Part shown: in pieces, positions 48,460-56,125 of the stretch | Layout: every line of letters begins with the position of its first letter | Numbering within the stretch: position 1 is the stretch's first letter | From: Xanthomonas sp. DAR 35659 | Lineage (GTDB): Bacteria; Pseudomonadota; Gammaproteobacteria; Xanthomonadales; Xanthomonadaceae | Reading direction: 5' to 3' | Assembly (NCBI RefSeq): GCF_041242975.1 | Contig: NZ_CP162488.1 | Location: forward strand, 1,912,001-1,976,000 | Length of the DNA stretch: 64,000 nt | Made by a program: the position numbers and the translations under genes | Notes under the pieces: generated by a model | Databases searched by the model: none | The model's input: only the letters and a program-made list of their open reading frames with translations | Told to the model about the DNA's origin: nothing

Positions 48460-48879
48460 ATGAAAGTGATGGTGTTGGTCAAGGCGACGCCGGAGTCGGA
48501 ATCCGGTCAGCTTCCCAGCGAGCAGGAGTTCCGCGCGATGGGGGCCTACAACGCGCAGTTGATCGAGGCGGGGATTCTGCTCGCCGCCGACGGCTTGCAT
48601 CCGAGTGCGCGCGGGCGCCGTGTGCGCTTCGAAGACGGCGGGCAGCGGGTGATCGATGGCCCCTTCGCCGAATCGCGCGACCTGCTGGCCGGGTTCTGGC
48701 TGTGGCAGGTGCGCTCGCTGGACGAAGCCACCGAGTGGCTCAAGCGCGCGCCGTTCGATGTCGGCTTCGAGGTCGAACTGCGCCAGGTCATGGAGATGGA
48801 GGACCTCGGACCGGGGTTTGCCGAGGACCTGCGGCAACAGGAACGCCACCTGCGCGAGCGCATCGGCGGCGGCGCGTGA
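48460..48879 (+). CDS. YCII-related DGPF-domain protein
   Basis: 139-residue DGPF/YciI family protein starting KVMVLVKATPESESGQLPS, with VIDGPFAESRDLLAGFWLWQVRSLDEATEWLKRAPF. A strong ribosome site (GGAGGAA) precedes the ATG. First gene of an apparent operon with a VOC protein and an ECF42-type sigma factor. It is related to but clearly diverged from the DGPF protein on the opposite strand. Function unknown; by context it is a likely target of the sigma factor. Confidence 0.92.
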   Translation: MKVMVLVKATPESESGQLPSEQEFRAMGAYNAQLIEAGILLAADGLHPSARGRRVRFEDGGQRVIDGPFAESRDLLAGFWLWQVRSLDEATEWLKRAPFDVGFEVELRQVMEMEDLGPGFAEDLRQQERHLRERIGGGA

Positions 48880-48931
48880 GCGCCTTCATCCACACCCACA
48901 TCCACACCACACCCACAACCCGGAGCATCCC

Positions 48932-49357
48932 ATGAAACTGATCCCCTTCCTGAGCTTCGATGGCGCGACCCACGAGGCGATGGCGTTCTACGCGCAGGCG
49001 CTGGGCGGCAGCGTCGTCTCGGAGATGACCTACGGCGAGATGCCGCCCAGCGAGACCATGGACGGCTGCGGCGGCATGCCGGCGCCGCGCCCGGAGCAGG
49101 TCGCGCACAGCCAGCTCGAGGCCGGCGGGGCGGTGCTGATGGCGGCCGACGGGCCGACGCCGCAGGAACCCGGCCACGGCACCACCATCAACGTCGAAGT
49201 GGACACGGTGGAGCAGGCCGAGCGGGTATTCGCCGCGCTCGCCGAGGGCGGCCGGATCGGCGTGCCGCTCGGCGAGACGTTCTGGGCGCTGCGCTGGGGC
49301 ATGCTGGTGGACCGCTACGGCAAGCCGTGGATGGTCAACTGCATGAAGCAGCCGTGA
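48932..49357 (+). CDS. PhnB-like VOC-superfamily protein
   Basis: 141-residue protein of the PhnB/glyoxalase-bleomycin resistance superfamily: KLIPFLSFDGATHEAMAFYAQALGGSVVSEMTYGEMP, then HSQLEAGGAVLMAADGP and the end WGMLVDRYGKPWMVNCMK. Members often form metal-dependent dimers, but PhnB-type proteins lack a known reaction. It lies between the DGPF gene (52 bases) and the sigma gene (78 bases), a grouping seen in many ECF42 loci. Confidence 0.9.
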   Translation: MKLIPFLSFDGATHEAMAFYAQALGGSVVSEMTYGEMPPSETMDGCGGMPAPRPEQVAHSQLEAGGAVLMAADGPTPQEPGHGTTINVEVDTVEQAERVFAALAEGGRIGVPLGETFWALRWGMLVDRYGKPWMVNCMKQP

Positions 49358-49435
49358 TCGGCGCCTGCCCGCCGCGCTGCGCACATGGGCGCGCCGCGGC
49401 TTGTGCGGCGGCACCGGCGGTGCTCTGATCGCGGC

Positions 49436-50689
49436 ATGCACGGCGCACTGACGCAACGCCTGGAGACGGTCTGGCGCATGGAGGCGCCCGGCCTGATCGC
49501 GCGCCTGACCCGCCTGCTCGGCGGCGACATCGGCCGCGCCGAGGAACTGGTCCAGGACACCTGGGTGGCCGCGCTGGAACGCTGGCCGACCCAGGGCATT
49601 CCCGACAATCCCGGAGCGTGGCTGATGACCACCGCGCGCAACCGTGCCATCGACGTGCTGCGCCAGCACCAGCGGATCGCCGGCCAGCACGCGCAGTGGG
49701 GCGACCTGCTGCAGCCGCAGCCGCTGCCCGCGCCGGACGACAGCGACGCGCTGCAGGACGACATCGGCGACGACCTGCTGCGGCTGATGTTCGTCGCCTG
49801 CCATCCGCTGCTGCCGGCCGACGCGCGGGTCGCGCTGACCCTGCGCCTGCTCGGTGGCCTGAGCACGGAGGAGATCGCGCGCGCGTTCCTGCTGCCGGAG
49901 CCGACCATCGCCCAGCGTATCGTCCGCGCCAAGCGCACCCTGGCGCAGAAGCGGGTGCCGTTCGAGGTGCCGCGGCAGGCGGCGCTGGCCGAGCGCCTGG
50001 CGTCGGTGCTGGAGGTGATCTACCTGGTGTTCAACGAGGGCTATGCGGCCAGCGCCGGCGACGACTGGATGCGGCCGGCGCTGTGCGAGGAGGCGCTGCG
50101 GCTGGGCCGGGTGCTGGCGCAGCGCTTGCCGACCTGGCCGCAGGTGCACGGCCTGCTGGCGCTGATGGAACTGCAGGCCTCGCGCAGCGCGGCGCGGGTG
50201 CGCGCCGACGGCAGCGCGGTGCTGTTGCCCGAGCAGGACCGCGCGCGCTGGGACTGGCTGCAGATCGCGCGTGGCCAGGCCGCCCTGCAGCGCGCGCGGC
50301 AACTGGGCGGTGGCGACGACGCCTACGTGCTGCAGGCGGCCATCGCCGCCTGCCATGCCGGCGCGCGCCGCGCCGAGGACACCGATTGGGCGCAACTGGC
50401 GGCGCTGTACGCGCGGCTGGCGCAACTGCATCCCTCGCCGGTGGTGGACCTCAACCGGGCGGTCGCGGTGGCGCGCGCGCACGGCGCGGCGGCGGCCTGG
50501 GCGCTGCTGCAGCCCTTGCGCGACGATCCGCGGCTGCGCGACTACGCGCCGCTGGCCGCGGCCTGCGGCGACGTGCTGCAACGCCTGGGCAGGATGGAGG
50601 AGGCCCGCGCCGCCTTCGCCGAGGCGGCCGCGCTCAGCGGCAACGCACGCGAGCGGCAGGCGCTGCTGGCACGGGCCGCGGCGCTGTAG
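49436..50689 (+). CDS. ECF42-type sigma factor with long C-terminal extension
   Basis: 417 residues, more than twice the size of an ordinary ECF sigma. Region 2 (IGRAEELVQDTWVAALERWPTQG, PGAWLMTTARNRAIDVLRQ) and region 4 (LTLRLLGGLSTEEIARAFLLPEPTIAQRIVRAKRTLAQ) are followed by about 220 residues (LEVIYLVFNEGYAASAGDDWMRPALCEEALRL, LHPSPVVDLNRAVAVARAHG). These match the DUF6596/TPR-like extension of the ECF42 group. That extension, and not an anti-sigma factor, is thought to control activity. Conserved linkage to DGPF genes is a hallmark of ECF42 and is seen here. The ATG at 49436 is chosen over the upstream Arg-rich start. Confidence 0.92.
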   Translation: MHGALTQRLETVWRMEAPGLIARLTRLLGGDIGRAEELVQDTWVAALERWPTQGIPDNPGAWLMTTARNRAIDVLRQHQRIAGQHAQWGDLLQPQPLPAPDDSDALQDDIGDDLLRLMFVACHPLLPADARVALTLRLLGGLSTEEIARAFLLPEPTIAQRIVRAKRTLAQKRVPFEVPRQAALAERLASVLEVIYLVFNEGYAASAGDDWMRPALCEEALRLGRVLAQRLPTWPQVHGLLALMELQASRSAARVRADGSAVLLPEQDRARWDWLQIARGQAALQRARQLGGGDDAYVLQAAIAACHAGARRAEDTDWAQLAALYARLAQLHPSPVVDLNRAVAVARAHGAAAAWALLQPLRDDPRLRDYAPLAAACGDVLQRLGRMEEARAAFAEAAALSGNARERQALLARAAAL

Positions 50690-50929
50690 CGCGCCACTGC
50701 CGCGCGGGTCGCGGCTGGCCTACACTCGCTCCTGCGCCGCGGCCTGCGGGGCGTGCTGCAGATCACGCCGGTTGCCGCCGGTTGCCGTGGACGATACGAC
50801 CTGCGCCTTGGCAAGGCGGGTCGGCACGGCCGGGTGCGTGGCGGCGAGGTCGCGATGCGGCATGCGCGCCCCGTTGCGCTGCCGCAAACGGCGCCGTCGT
50901 TGGCGGTGTCTTTCCCTTTTTCAGGAGCG

Positions 50930-52543
50930 ATGGATTTGAAGAGCATGTCGATGGGCTGCGGCCTGCTACTGGCGATGAGCGCGACCGTGCAGGCGCAGGC
51001 GCCTGCCGCCGTGGATGCGGCCTTGCCGCCGTCGCTGCAGGATCTGGATGCGCGGGTGGAGCGCGTGCGCAAGCAGTTCGACGTGCCCGGCATCGCCATC
51101 GCCATCGTCAAGGACGGGCAGGTGGTGCTGGAGCGCGGCTACGGCGTGCGCGAACTCGGCAAGCCGGAGCCGGTGGACGCGCAGACCCTGTTCGCGATCG
51201 CCTCCAACACCAAGGCGTTCACCGCCACGGCGTTGTCGATCCTGGCCGACGAGGGCAAGCTCAAGCTCGACGACCGGGTGATCGAACACCTGCCGTGGTT
51301 CCAGATGGCCGACCCGTACGTGACCCGCGAGATGCGCGTGCGCGACCTGCTCAGCCACCGCAGCGGGCTGAGCCTGGGCGCCGGCGACCTGTTGTTCTGG
51401 CCGGCCACCGCGTACAGCAACGAGGAGGTGGTGCGGCGCCTGGCGCAGGTGCCGCTGAAGGGCGGTTTCCGCGACCGCTACGCCTACGACAACATCCTGT
51501 ATGCGGTGGCGCAGAAGGTGATCGAGCAGGTCTCCGGCCAGTCCTATGCCGCGTTCGTGCGCCAGCGCATCTTCGTGCCGGTGGGCATGAGCGGCGCGCG
51601 CATCAACAGCGACCATCTGCAGCCCGGCGACCAGGCCGCGGTCGGCCACGCCAAGTTCGACTTCCGCGCGCTGCGCACGGTGCCGCCGCTGACCTGGTCC
51701 AACAACTCCGGCGCCGGCGGCATCTACGCCAACGTGCACGACATGGCCAAGTGGATGCAGGTACAGCTCGACGGCGGGCGCCTGCCCGCCGATGGCGGCG
51801 CCGAGCGGCGGCTGTTCAGCGCGCAGCGGCAGCAGGAGATGTGGCAGGTGATCACCCCGATCGCCATCGCCGAGCCGAGCGTGCCGAAGCTGCTGCCGGC
51901 CAAGCCGAACTTCGCCGGCTACGGCGAGGGCTGGAGCCTGAGCGATTACCGCGGCGCCAAGCTGGTCTGGCACACCGGTGGCTGGCCCGGCATGGTATCG
52001 CGGCTGACCCTGGTGCCGGAGCGCAAGCTGGGCGTGATCGTGCTGACCAACCAAGAGGTCGGCGCCGCGTTCAACGCCATCACCCTGCAGGTACTGGACG
52101 CCTACCTGGGCGCGCCGGCGACCGACTGGACCGCCGCCTACGCCAAGGCCGTGGCCAAGGCCGATGCCAATGCCGACGCGGACTGGGCCAAGCACGTGGC
52201 CGCGCGCGACGCCACCTCGCGGCCGTCGCTGCCGCTGTCCGGCTACGCCGGCACCTATCGCGACCCGTGGTACGGCGAGGTGGCGATCGCGCAGCGCGGC
52301 AAGCAACTGGAGCTGCGCTTCAGCAAGACCGCGCAACTGGTCGGGACCCTGGAGCACTGGCAGCACGACACCTTCATCGTGCGCTGGCGCGACCGTTCGC
52401 TCAATGCCGATGCCTTCGTCAACTTCGCGCTGACCCCCGACGGCAAGGTGCGCGAGGTGCGCATGGAGGCGATTTCGCCGCTGACCGATTTCAGCTTCGA
52501 CTTCCAGGATCTGCTGCTGACGCCAGTGGCCGCCGCGTCGTGA
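50930..52543 (+). CDS. serine hydrolase of the beta-lactamase class C / DD-peptidase fold
   Basis: 537 residues. Signal peptide CGLLLAMSATVQAQA. Active-site triad motifs: SxxK near 92-95 (FAIASNTKAFTATAL), YxN near 186-188 (RYAYDNILYAVAQ) and HTG near 348-350 (VWHTGGWPGMVSRL). A C-terminal DUF3471-like lipocalin domain (LSGYAGTYRDPWYGEVAIA...LEHWQHDTFIVRWRD) follows. Such proteins are periplasmic esterases or peptidases; true beta-lactamase activity is not implied, since the third motif is HTG and the protein is much longer than AmpC. The AGGAG before ATG is close (two bases), so the start may be slightly different. Confidence 0.9.
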   Translation: MDLKSMSMGCGLLLAMSATVQAQAPAAVDAALPPSLQDLDARVERVRKQFDVPGIAIAIVKDGQVVLERGYGVRELGKPEPVDAQTLFAIASNTKAFTATALSILADEGKLKLDDRVIEHLPWFQMADPYVTREMRVRDLLSHRSGLSLGAGDLLFWPATAYSNEEVVRRLAQVPLKGGFRDRYAYDNILYAVAQKVIEQVSGQSYAAFVRQRIFVPVGMSGARINSDHLQPGDQAAVGHAKFDFRALRTVPPLTWSNNSGAGGIYANVHDMAKWMQVQLDGGRLPADGGAERRLFSAQRQQEMWQVITPIAIAEPSVPKLLPAKPNFAGYGEGWSLSDYRGAKLVWHTGGWPGMVSRLTLVPERKLGVIVLTNQEVGAAFNAITLQVLDAYLGAPATDWTAAYAKAVAKADANADADWAKHVAARDATSRPSLPLSGYAGTYRDPWYGEVAIAQRGKQLELRFSKTAQLVGTLEHWQHDTFIVRWRDRSLNADAFVNFALTPDGKVREVRMEAISPLTDFSFDFQDLLLTPVAAAS

Positions 52544-52557
52544 GCGTGGCCCTGCCG

Positions 52558-52950
52558 ATGCTCTCGCACGCGCATCTCGGGGTGAACGACTTCCCGGCCG
52601 CGTTCGCGTTCTACGCGCCGCTGCTGCAGGTGCTGGGATTGCAGCTGCAGTTCCGCGACGACACGCGCGGCTGGGCCGGCTGGACCGCGCCGGACGCACC
52701 GCGCCCGTTGCTGCTGATCGGCCGTGCCTTCGACGACCAGCCAACGACCCCGGGCAACGGCCAGATGCTGGCGTTGCAGGCGGCGAGCCGGGCGCAGGTG
52801 GATCGCTGCCACGCGCTGGCGCTGGCCCAAGGTGCGCGCTGCGAAGGCGCGCCTGGGCTGCGCGCGCACTACCACCCGCACTATTACGGCGCATATTTCC
52901 GCGACCTGGACGGCAACAAGCTGGGCGTGTGCTGCCATGGCGCGGAATGA
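52558..52950 (+). CDS. VOC-family glyoxalase-like protein
   Basis: 130-residue VOC protein: LSHAHLGVNDFPAAFAFYAPLLQVLGLQLQF, RPLLLIGRAF, and the C-terminal metal-site-like block YHPHYYGAYFRDLDGNKLGVCCH. The reading frame also contains a GTG at 52540 that overlaps the serine hydrolase stop codon (GTGA), which would couple translation; I list the ATG that gives the usual family N-terminus. Substrate unknown. Confidence 0.88.
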   Translation: MLSHAHLGVNDFPAAFAFYAPLLQVLGLQLQFRDDTRGWAGWTAPDAPRPLLLIGRAFDDQPTTPGNGQMLALQAASRAQVDRCHALALAQGARCEGAPGLRAHYHPHYYGAYFRDLDGNKLGVCCHGAE

Positions 52951-53033
52951 GTGAGGTGGTGGGGGCGATGCTGTTGGTCGCTGTCCCGGTCCAGGTGCGC
53001 CGCGCAGGAAACAAGCGCCAATCGTCAGGCCGG

Positions 53034-53115
53034 TTGTAGGAGCGGCTTCAGCCGCGACACCGAAGCCGCAAGGCATCCGGTTTCGGCAGCCGTCGAGACT
53101 GAAGTCCCTCCCACA
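53034..53115. repeat. AGCGGCTTCAGCCGC repeat with a diverged inverse partner
   Basis: A good plus-sense copy (53034-53058) and a diverged inverse copy (about 53090-53115, GACTGAAGTCCCTCCCAC) follow the VOC gene. They precede the FtrA-like remnant in a 520-bp region that otherwise holds no intact gene. Confidence 0.75.
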
Positions 53116-53329
53116 AGACGCCATGGCGCGGTAGCGCCATTCCCACACTTGCTCGCGCAACGGCAGCCGTCGCGGCCGATCATCCAGCATCGGCAGCGTC
53201 GCGCAGCAGCGCGAACCCCTCGTCCAGCCAGCCCGTGATGCCGCCGATCATCGGCTTCACCTGCCGCTGCCGCCGCTGCAACGGCGGCCACACTGGCAGG
53301 GTGGACGAACAGCGGTCATTTCCTGCCAA

Positions 53330-53450
53330 GACGAACGCCTCGCCCTCCGTGGTCGCGTTGGCCTATCCGAACCGGTGCCTGTTCGAGTTCGGCATCACCG
53401 CCGAGCTGTTCGGCCTGCAGCGGCCGGAACTGGACATGCCGTGGTACCAA
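53330..53450 (+). pseudogene. N-terminal remnant of an FtrA/GlxA-type AraC regulator
   Basis: One frame reads VVALAYPNRCLFEFGITAEL followed by FGLQRPELDMPWY, closely matching the N-terminus of FtrA-type regulators (family pattern VAVLAYDGLCTFEFGxAVEVFGLPRPELGVPWY). After WY the similarity ends abruptly at a decayed CCCAATCCCAATCCCGG repeat. The remaining roughly 280 residues, including the AraC DNA-binding domain, are missing. No start codon with ribosome site fits. The intact gene should be about 320 codons, so this is a fragment left by deletion. The residue pattern is specific enough that chance is unlikely. Confidence 0.75.
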
Positions 53451-53472
53451 TCCCAATCCCGGCTCCCAAGCC

Positions 53473-54501
53473 TCAACACTTCCCAGGCGGCGGTCCGATC
53501 GAATCGCGCAGCAGCAAGCGATACGGCAGGGTCTCGCAGTCCGGCGGCTGCGGCGCGCGTACCCGCGCCAGCAGCAGTTCCAGTGCGCGCCGGCCCATCT
53601 GCTGCAGCGGTTGCTGCACCGTGGCCAGGGCCGGCGAGACCTGCTGCGCGACCAGGGTGTCGTCGAAGCCGCAGACCGACAGGTCGGTGGGCACGTGCAG
53701 GCCGCGCAGGCTGGCGCTGCGCAGCACGCCGGCGGCCATCTCGTCGTTGGCGGCGAACACCGCGCTGGGCCGCGGATGCTGCGCGAGCAGGCGCTCGCCG
53801 GCGGCGACGCCGGAGGTGAACTCGAAGCGTCCCGGGACCACCAGCTCCGGGTCGTAGGCGATGCCGGCCGCCGCCAGCGCGTCGCGGTAGCCGGCCAGTC
53901 GCCATTGCGTCGCGCCGTGGCCGGGCAGGCCGCGCACATGGGCGATGCGGCGATGGCCGAGCCGCACCAGTTCGCCGACCAGCTCGCGCGCGGCGGCGCG
54001 TTCCTCCAGCCGCACCCCGGGCCAGTCGCGCTGGCGCCGCGGCGATACGCAGGCCAGGGCGATGCCTTCGGCGTCCAGACGGCGCAGCAGCGGCGTGTCG
54101 TCGGTCAGCGGCGGGATCAGCAGCAGCCCGTCGATGTGCTGGTGCCGCGCCAACGCGACCAGCGCATCGGCATGGTCGGCGTGGCTGCGGTCCACCGGCG
54201 CCAGCATCAGCGTGTAGCGCTGCGCGCGGCAGGCCGCCAGCACGCCGTTCTGGATCTCCATCTGGTAGTAGGAGGGATTGTCGTAGGCCAGCGCCACCGC
54301 ATAGGAGCGCTGCCCGGCCAGGCTGCGCGCCGACGGGTTGGGTTGGTAGCCCAGTCGCTGCATGGTCTGTTCGACCTTGCGCCGGGTCTGCTCGCGCACG
54401 TTGGGCTCGCCGTTGATCACCCGCGAGACGGTCTTCATCGACACGCCGGCGCGCGCGGCCACGTCCTCGATGCGCAGGCCCGGCGTGGCGCGTTTGCTCA
54501 C
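53473..54501 (-). CDS. LacI-family regulator of the GH30/TonB-receptor locus
   Basis: 342-residue LacI-type repressor. Helix-turn-helix and hinge: LRIEDVAARAGVSMKTVSRVINGEPNVREQTRRKVEQTMQRLGYQPN. The periplasmic-binding-like effector domain follows (GLLLIPPLTDD, HRRIAHVRG, FAANDEMAAGVLRSASLRGLHVPTDLSVCGFDD). The GTG start overlaps the TGA stop of the GH30 gene (GTGA), so the regulator is the second cistron of the GH30 transcript. It most likely binds the perfect palindrome in the GH30/receptor promoter and is released by a sugar from the polysaccharide degraded here. Confidence 0.93.
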   Translation of the reverse strand: MSKRATPGLRIEDVAARAGVSMKTVSRVINGEPNVREQTRRKVEQTMQRLGYQPNPSARSLAGQRSYAVALAYDNPSYYQMEIQNGVLAACRAQRYTLMLAPVDRSHADHADALVALARHQHIDGLLLIPPLTDDTPLLRRLDAEGIALACVSPRRQRDWPGVRLEERAAARELVGELVRLGHRRIAHVRGLPGHGATQWRLAGYRDALAAAGIAYDPELVVPGRFEFTSGVAAGERLLAQHPRPSAVFAANDEMAAGVLRSASLRGLHVPTDLSVCGFDDTLVAQQVSPALATVQQPLQQMGRRALELLLARVRAPQPPDCETLPYRLLLRDSIGPPPGKC

Positions 54502-56045
54502 CGCGGCGCGACCGCGGCCGGCGCCGGCCACACGAAGCTGGCCAGGCTGCGTGCCGGCACGGTGTAGCGGAACCCGCGCGTGCCGTCGGCGACGCTGACC
54601 GCACGTGCGCGTTCGGCGCTGTTGACCACCACCAGCACCCGCGATCCGTCCGGATTGAGGAACGCCACGTTGTCCATGCCTTCGCTGCCCTCGCTGGAAT
54701 CGATGCGCCAGGCCTGCGGACGCACGAAGCGGCTGGCATGGGCGAGGGCATAGTACTCGTCGGTGCGCACCACGCGCTCGCCACGCGGATCGACATCGAC
54801 CACGCCGCGGCAGGTGCCGCAGCCGCCGGCATGCGGGCCGCCCTGCAGGTCCAGCGCCAGGTTCCAGAACAGCACGCCGCGCGCGCCGTGGCGCACCGAC
54901 TGCACGATCAGCCGCCGCGCCTGCAGGGTCAGCCCGCCGCTGCGCAGCGGCTCCCAGTCGCCGCCGGAGCATTCGGTCATGTACGCGTCCTTGTCCGGAT
55001 AGGCGGCCTGCACCGGGCTCTGCGCGGACGGGTCGCCGGCGTAGCAATGCCAGGCGACGGCGGCGACATGGCGCCGCGCCTGCGCATCGGCCAGCACCGC
55101 CAGCGGTTCCTGCGGCTGGTCCCAGTTGTGGTCCCAGTCGAAGATCAGCGGCGGGTCGCGGCGCGCGTCGAGCAACGGGCCGAGGTGGCGGCCGATCAGT
55201 TGCGCGCGCTGCGCCGCCTCCAGGCGCATGCCCGGGTAGTCGGTGGGGGTGAAGCCCGGCTCGTTCTGCAGGGTCAGCGCGAAGATCGGCACGCCCGCCT
55301 GCGCGTAGGCATCGACGTAGCGCAGCAGGTAGCGGGCGAAGGCGTCGTAGTACTCGGGCTTGAGCGTGCCTCCGATCAGGCTGCCGCTGGTCTTCATCCA
55401 CGCCGGCGCGCTCCACGGCGAGGCCATGATCCTGAGGTCCGGATTGATCGCCAGCGCCTGCCGCGCGATCGGCAGCACGTCGTCGCGGTTGGGGGCGATG
55501 CTGAAGTGCGCCAGGGTCGGATCCGGCGCGTTGTCCGGCGTGTCGTCGAGGCTGTAGTGGTGGCGCGAGAAGTCCGAGGCGCCGATGGTCAGCCGCGCGA
55601 AGCTCAGGCCCAGGCCGCCGTCGGCGCGGCCGAACAGTTCGCGCATCAGCGCGTCGCGGCGCGCGGCCGGCAGTTGCTGCAGCACCCAGGCCGAGGCGTC
55701 GGTGATCGAGGCGCCGAAGCCGAGCATGCGCTGGCGCCGGGCCGCGGCGTCGACGCGGATATCGGCGTCGGGCTGCGCGCTCCAGGTCGCGGCCGGTGCC
55801 GCCGCCAGCGCCTGGCGATGGTCCTGGGTGGTGATCCAGACCTGGACCTCGCCGCTCGCCCGCGGCGCGGCGAACGCCGCTCCGGACACGATCAGCAGGG
55901 TGCCGCACAGCGCGCCGGCGCAGCGCCGCCACAGGGCGGGCGAGGGCCGCGATTGCCGCGCAAACGGCATGCTGCGCCGCAGCGATTTCGCCGATGGCGA
56001 TGGCGCATCGGCCCGGAACTGGTTGAACTTGCGTGGGTGCGGCAC
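54498..56045 (-). CDS. GH30-family glycoside hydrolase, secreted
   Basis: 515 residues from a GTG at 56045, supported by AGGAG a few bases upstream. The signal peptide is long, with a basic n-region and core LCGTLLIVSGAAFA. The catalytic TIM barrel starts at RMLGFGASITDASAWVLQQL. Acid/base Glu is near 262 (FALTLQNEPGFTPTDYPGM) and nucleophile Glu near 358 (AYMTECSGGDW). A beta-sandwich ends the protein (VAFLNPDGSRVLVVVNSAERA). GH30 enzymes include beta-glucosylceramidase, beta-1,6-glucanase and xylanase types; the pattern is closest to the glucosylceramidase/beta-1,6-glucanase subgroup. An internal ATG at 55970 is an alternative start. Confidence 0.92.
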   Translation of the reverse strand: MPHPRKFNQFRADAPSPSAKSLRRSMPFARQSRPSPALWRRCAGALCGTLLIVSGAAFAAPRASGEVQVWITTQDHRQALAAAPAATWSAQPDADIRVDAAARRQRMLGFGASITDASAWVLQQLPAARRDALMRELFGRADGGLGLSFARLTIGASDFSRHHYSLDDTPDNAPDPTLAHFSIAPNRDDVLPIARQALAINPDLRIMASPWSAPAWMKTSGSLIGGTLKPEYYDAFARYLLRYVDAYAQAGVPIFALTLQNEPGFTPTDYPGMRLEAAQRAQLIGRHLGPLLDARRDPPLIFDWDHNWDQPQEPLAVLADAQARRHVAAVAWHCYAGDPSAQSPVQAAYPDKDAYMTECSGGDWEPLRSGGLTLQARRLIVQSVRHGARGVLFWNLALDLQGGPHAGGCGTCRGVVDVDPRGERVVRTDEYYALAHASRFVRPQAWRIDSSEGSEGMDNVAFLNPDGSRVLVVVNSAERARAVSVADGTRGFRYTVPARSLASFVWPAPAAVAPR

Positions 56046-56089
56046 GGCGCGCTCCTGATCGGGATTGACCGCACTGGATACGACGGGTA

Positions 56090-56103
56090 TGACAGCGCTG
56101 TCA
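56090..56103. promoter_or_regulatory. perfect LacI-type operator between GH30 and TonB receptor genes
   Basis: TGACAGCGCTGTCA is a perfect 14-bp palindrome in the 80-bp gap between two divergent starts (56045 and 56126). The shape matches LacI-family sites and the core is the same as the Xanthomonas NagR-box pattern TGACARCGYTGTCA as I recall it. One site could control both transcripts. Confidence 0.85.
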
Positions 56104-56125
56104 AAAATGCCGGGAGGGGCACGAC

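Noticed and set aside
48889..48920. CCACACCCACATCCACACC stretch before the VOC gene, resembling a short tandem array
   Set aside because: Only an irregular simple-sequence run of about 30 bases; no spacers or repeat units, so not a CRISPR and not clearly functional.
50930..52543. Possible acquired beta-lactamase
   Set aside because: SxxK, YxN and HTG motifs are shared by many esterases and peptidases; the long C-terminal domain and length argue against an AmpC-type resistance enzyme.
53235..53819. 194-residue plus-strand frame as an intact gene
   Set aside because: Only about 35 residues resemble a protein family (FtrA); the rest overlaps the lacI gene in antisense, so a pseudogene fragment is reported instead.
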